Assembly: GCA_023129715.1 (NCBI GenBank)
Contig: JAGMBO010000113.1
Location: forward strand, 1-33,558
Direction of reading: 5' to 3'
DNA length: 33,558 nt
Source of the DNA: Candidatus Eiseniibacteriota bacterium
GTDB lineage: Bacteria; Eisenbacteria; RBG-16-71-46; CAIMUX01; WJJG01
The notes beneath the pieces are model-generated. The model worked only from the letters and a program-made list of their open reading frames with translations. It ran no database searches and was not told the origin of the DNA. The translations under genes were made by a program, and so were the position numbers. Positions within the stretch are counted from its first letter, which is position 1, and every line of letters begins with the position of its first letter. This document shows positions 31,402-33,558 of this stretch, piece after piece.

Positions 31402-33558
31402 ATGAAAGCGAAGAAGAAGCTCATCGAGGTGGCGCTGCCGCTCGATGCGATCAACAAGGCCTCGGCGCGCGAGAAGTCGATCCGGCACGGCCACCCCAGC
31501 ACGCTGCATCTCTGGTGGGCGCGTCGGCCCCTGGCCGCTGCCAGGGCGGTGATCTTTGCCCAGATGGTAGATGACCCCTCAGCTCATACTGATCTCTTCC
31601 CGACGGAGAAGGCACAGGAGAAGGAGCGCAAACGGCTCTTCAAGATCATCGAGGATCTCGTGAAGTGGGAGAACACCACCAACGAGGAGGTGCTCGCGCG
31701 GGCACGGGCCGAGATCTGGCAGAGCTGGCGCGCGACTTGTGCGGAGAACGCCGACCATCCCCGGGCTGCGGAGTTGTTTGACCGCAAGAAGCTCCCCGCC
31801 TTCCACGATCCGTTCGCCGGCGGCGGGGCGCTCCCGCTGGAGGCGCAGCGCTTGGGGCTGGAGGCATACGCTTCCGATCTGAATCCAGTAGCCGTATTGA
31901 TCTGCAAGGCGATGATCGAGATCCCACCCAAGTTCGCCGGGGGGTCGCCGGTCAATCCGGCTACCCGCGGAGACAGATCTCTCATCGACAAGGTGTGGCG
32001 AGGGGCTCAGGGGCTGGCCGAGGACGTGCGCTACTACGGCAAGTGGATGCGGGATGAGGCGGAGAGGCGCATCGGCCACCTCTACCCGAAGATCGAGATC
32101 ACCCCAGAGATTGCGAAGGAGCGACCGGATCTCAAGCCCTACGTTGGTCGCAGACTCACGGTGATTGCGTGGCTGTGGGCCCGGACGGTCAAGAGCCCGA
32201 ACCCTGCCTTCGCGCACGTGGATGTTCCGCTTGCCTCGACGTTCATGCTTTCCACCAAGAAGGGCAAGGAGACTTACGTTGATCCGGTGATCGAGGGCGA
32301 CAACTATAGATTCACGGTGAAGGTGGGGAAGCCGACGGATGCTGAGGCGGCGAAGAGTGGAACCAAGCTCGCGCGCGGCGCGAACTTCAGGTGTTTGATG
32401 TCAGGCGCTCCGATGGCGAGCGACCACATCTACTCGGAGGGCAAAGCTGGGCGCATGGGTGCGCGGCTGATGGCCATCGTGGCTGAAGGGCAGCGGGGAC
32501 GGGTATATCTCGCGCCGACGTTGGAGCACGAGGCGGCGGCGGACAAGGCCAAGCCGGAGTGGAAGCCTGAGATGCCAATGCCCGCGAACCCGCGGTGGTT
32601 TTCGCCGCCCGCCTATGGACTGACGACCTTCGGCGACCTCTTCACCCCCCGCCAGCTTGTGGCTCTGACGACCTTCTCTGATCTTGTGCAGGAGGCGCGA
32701 GAGCTGATCCAGCGTGATGCGCTTGCAGTCGGACCGCCCGACGACCGCAAGCCGCTGCGCGAAGGGGGCGCTGGTGCCGCTGCCTACGCGGAGGCGGTCG
32801 TGGTGTACTTAGCTTTTGCGCTCAGCAAGCAGGCCGACCTGGGCAACAGCCTCTGCCGCTGGGAGCCGATCGCGCAGTGCCCGCGACAGCTTTTTGGTCG
32901 CCAGGCTATCCCAATGGTCTGGGACTACGCCGAGGGGAATCCGCTTGGCGACAGGTCAGGAGCGTGGGCGGTTCTCGTGGAGGGCATTGTTAGGGCGTTT
33001 TCGAAAGCGTTTGAGTTCATTGCATCGAGCGCACCGGGTGCTGCGCAGCAAGCTGACGCTGGGACGCAAAGCGTGTCTTCCGACAAGCTGGTCTCTACGG
33101 ACCCCCCATACTACGACAACATCGGCTACGCTGACCTATCGGACTTCTTCTATGTCTGGCTGCGTCGCTCGCTGAGGCCTGGCTTTCCTGACCTCTTTGC
33201 GACGCTCGCGGTTCCGAAGGCCGAAGAGCTAGTAGCCACGCCCTATCGACATGGCAGCAAAGACAAAGCGGAGGCCTTCTTCCTCGAGGGAATGACCCAG
33301 GCGATGCACCGCTTCGCCGAGCAGGTGCACCCGGCCTTCCCTGTCACCATCTACTACGCCTTTAAGCAGTCTGAAAGCGAGAGTGATGAAGGTATTGCGA
33401 GCACCGGCTGGGAGACCTTTCTCGCCGCGGTGATCAGGGCCGGTTTCACTGTCAGCGGCACCTGGCCGTTACGCACGGAGAACAGAAGCCGCATGATCGG
33501 GCAAGGCACCAACGCCCTCGCTTCCAGCATCGTTCTAGCCCGGATAATTCATGATTCT
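31402..33558 (+). CDS. pglXI: DUF1156 adenine-specific DNA methyltransferase (PglXI-like), partial
   Basis: The frame is open from ATG 31402 (GGGGGAGG just upstream) to the window edge, 719 codons. It starts '[20 protein letters not shown]' then '[20 protein letters not shown]', the DUF1156 signature. The SAM-binding motif is '[18 protein letters not shown]' (135-152). The catalytic motif is '[20 protein letters not shown]' with Asp567. The zinc-ribbon position near 332-340 reads 'CLMSGAP', so the CxxC pair seen in many relatives is incomplete. COG1743 enzymes of this kind serve as PglXI in BREX type 3, methylating adenine in a host motif so that self DNA is recognised. The end lies outside the window. 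Confidence 0.88.
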   Translation, partial: MKAKKKLIEVALPLDAINKASAREKSIRHGHPSTLHLWWARRPLAAARAVIFAQMVDDPSAHTDLFPTEKAQEKERKRLFKIIEDLVKWENTTNEEVLARARAEIWQSWRATCAENADHPRAAELFDRKKLPAFHDPFAGGGALPLEAQRLGLEAYASDLNPVAVLICKAMIEIPPKFAGGSPVNPATRGDRSLIDKVWRGAQGLAEDVRYYGKWMRDEAERRIGHLYPKIEITPEIAKERPDLKPYVGRRLTVIAWLWARTVKSPNPAFAHVDVPLASTFMLSTKKGKETYVDPVIEGDNYRFTVKVGKPTDAEAAKSGTKLARGANFRCLMSGAPMASDHIYSEGKAGRMGARLMAIVAEGQRGRVYLAPTLEHEAAADKAKPEWKPEMPMPANPRWFSPPAYGLTTFGDLFTPRQLVALTTFSDLVQEARELIQRDALAVGPPDDRKPLREGGAGAAAYAEAVVVYLAFALSKQADLGNSLCRWEPIAQCPRQLFGRQAIPMVWDYAEGNPLGDRSGAWAVLVEGIVRAFSKAFEFIASSAPGAAQQADAGTQSVSSDKLVSTDPPYYDNIGYADLSDFFYVWLRRSLRPGFPDLFATLAVPKAEELVATPYRHGSKDKAEAFFLEGMTQAMHRFAEQVHPAFPVTIYYAFKQSESESDEGIASTGWETFLAAVIRAGFTVSGTWPLRTENRSRMIGQGTNALASSIVLARIIHDS

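Overview
The window is about 33.6 kb of high-GC bacterial chromosome. No rRNA, tRNA or CRISPR was seen. The genes at the left end suggest an uncultured, environmental Gram-negative-type lineage such as Eisenbacteria, Acidobacteriota or Gemmatimonadota. These include ECF sigma factors paired with zinc-finger anti-sigma-like proteins, an FG-GAP/VCBS membrane protein and a lipoprotein with a 'PNGGE-W' beta-sandwich. The taxonomic placement is inference only.

Left end (1-8.0 kb). Two ECF sigma cassettes diverge from about 4.4-4.7 kb. The leftward one runs sigma factor, zinc-finger protein, a Lon-protease-like/transmembrane/FG-GAP protein, then a lipoprotein cut by the window edge. The rightward one runs sigma factor, zinc-finger/TM/TPR protein, then a small NTF2/SnoaL-like protein. 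A relic of a winged-helix regulator and a patatin-like phospholipase follow.

Accessory region (8.0-19.2 kb). This is a cluster of toxin-antitoxin-like and defence-like modules, many of them damaged. It holds an intact VapBC and a DUF4143 ATPase. It also holds an HTH/GHKL-ATPase gene pair of unknown role and a HigBA pair whose toxin has lost its core. An AbiE-type IV pair carries a perfect 21-bp inverted-repeat operator. A Fic N-terminal fragment is coupled to an unknown 421-aa gene, and a second DUF4143 ATPase follows. Several of these genes share a promoter layout in which the -10 box lies only 4-7 nt before the start codon, implying leaderless mRNAs.

Right half (19.4-33.6 kb). This looks like a rearranged BREX type 3-like locus. 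It starts with an excisionase-type HTH gene. Next is a brxF whose 3' half has been replaced by the winged-helix end of an AlbA_2/ATP-binding gene, then a short C-terminal scrap that resembles BrxC. An intact AlbA_2/ATPase gene follows, then an AbiEi-like relic, a second AbiE pair, and an HNH endonuclease that has lost its N-terminus. After these come a large SNF2-type helicase with a DUF3883 end (BrxHII-like), a second AlbA_2/ATPase gene overlapping it by 4 nt, and a DUF1156 adenine methyltransferase (PglXI-like) that runs off the window. PglZ and BrxA are not seen and may lie beyond the right edge.

The most notable signals are the BrxF-AlbA_2 fusion at a shared LT-x-RQR codon run, patches of 10-12-bp GAAT-headed repeats at the joints, a 92-bp imperfect repeat placed at nearly the same distance upstream of two TA modules, the AbiE operator, and the AlbA_2 gene embedded in the helicase-methylase operon.
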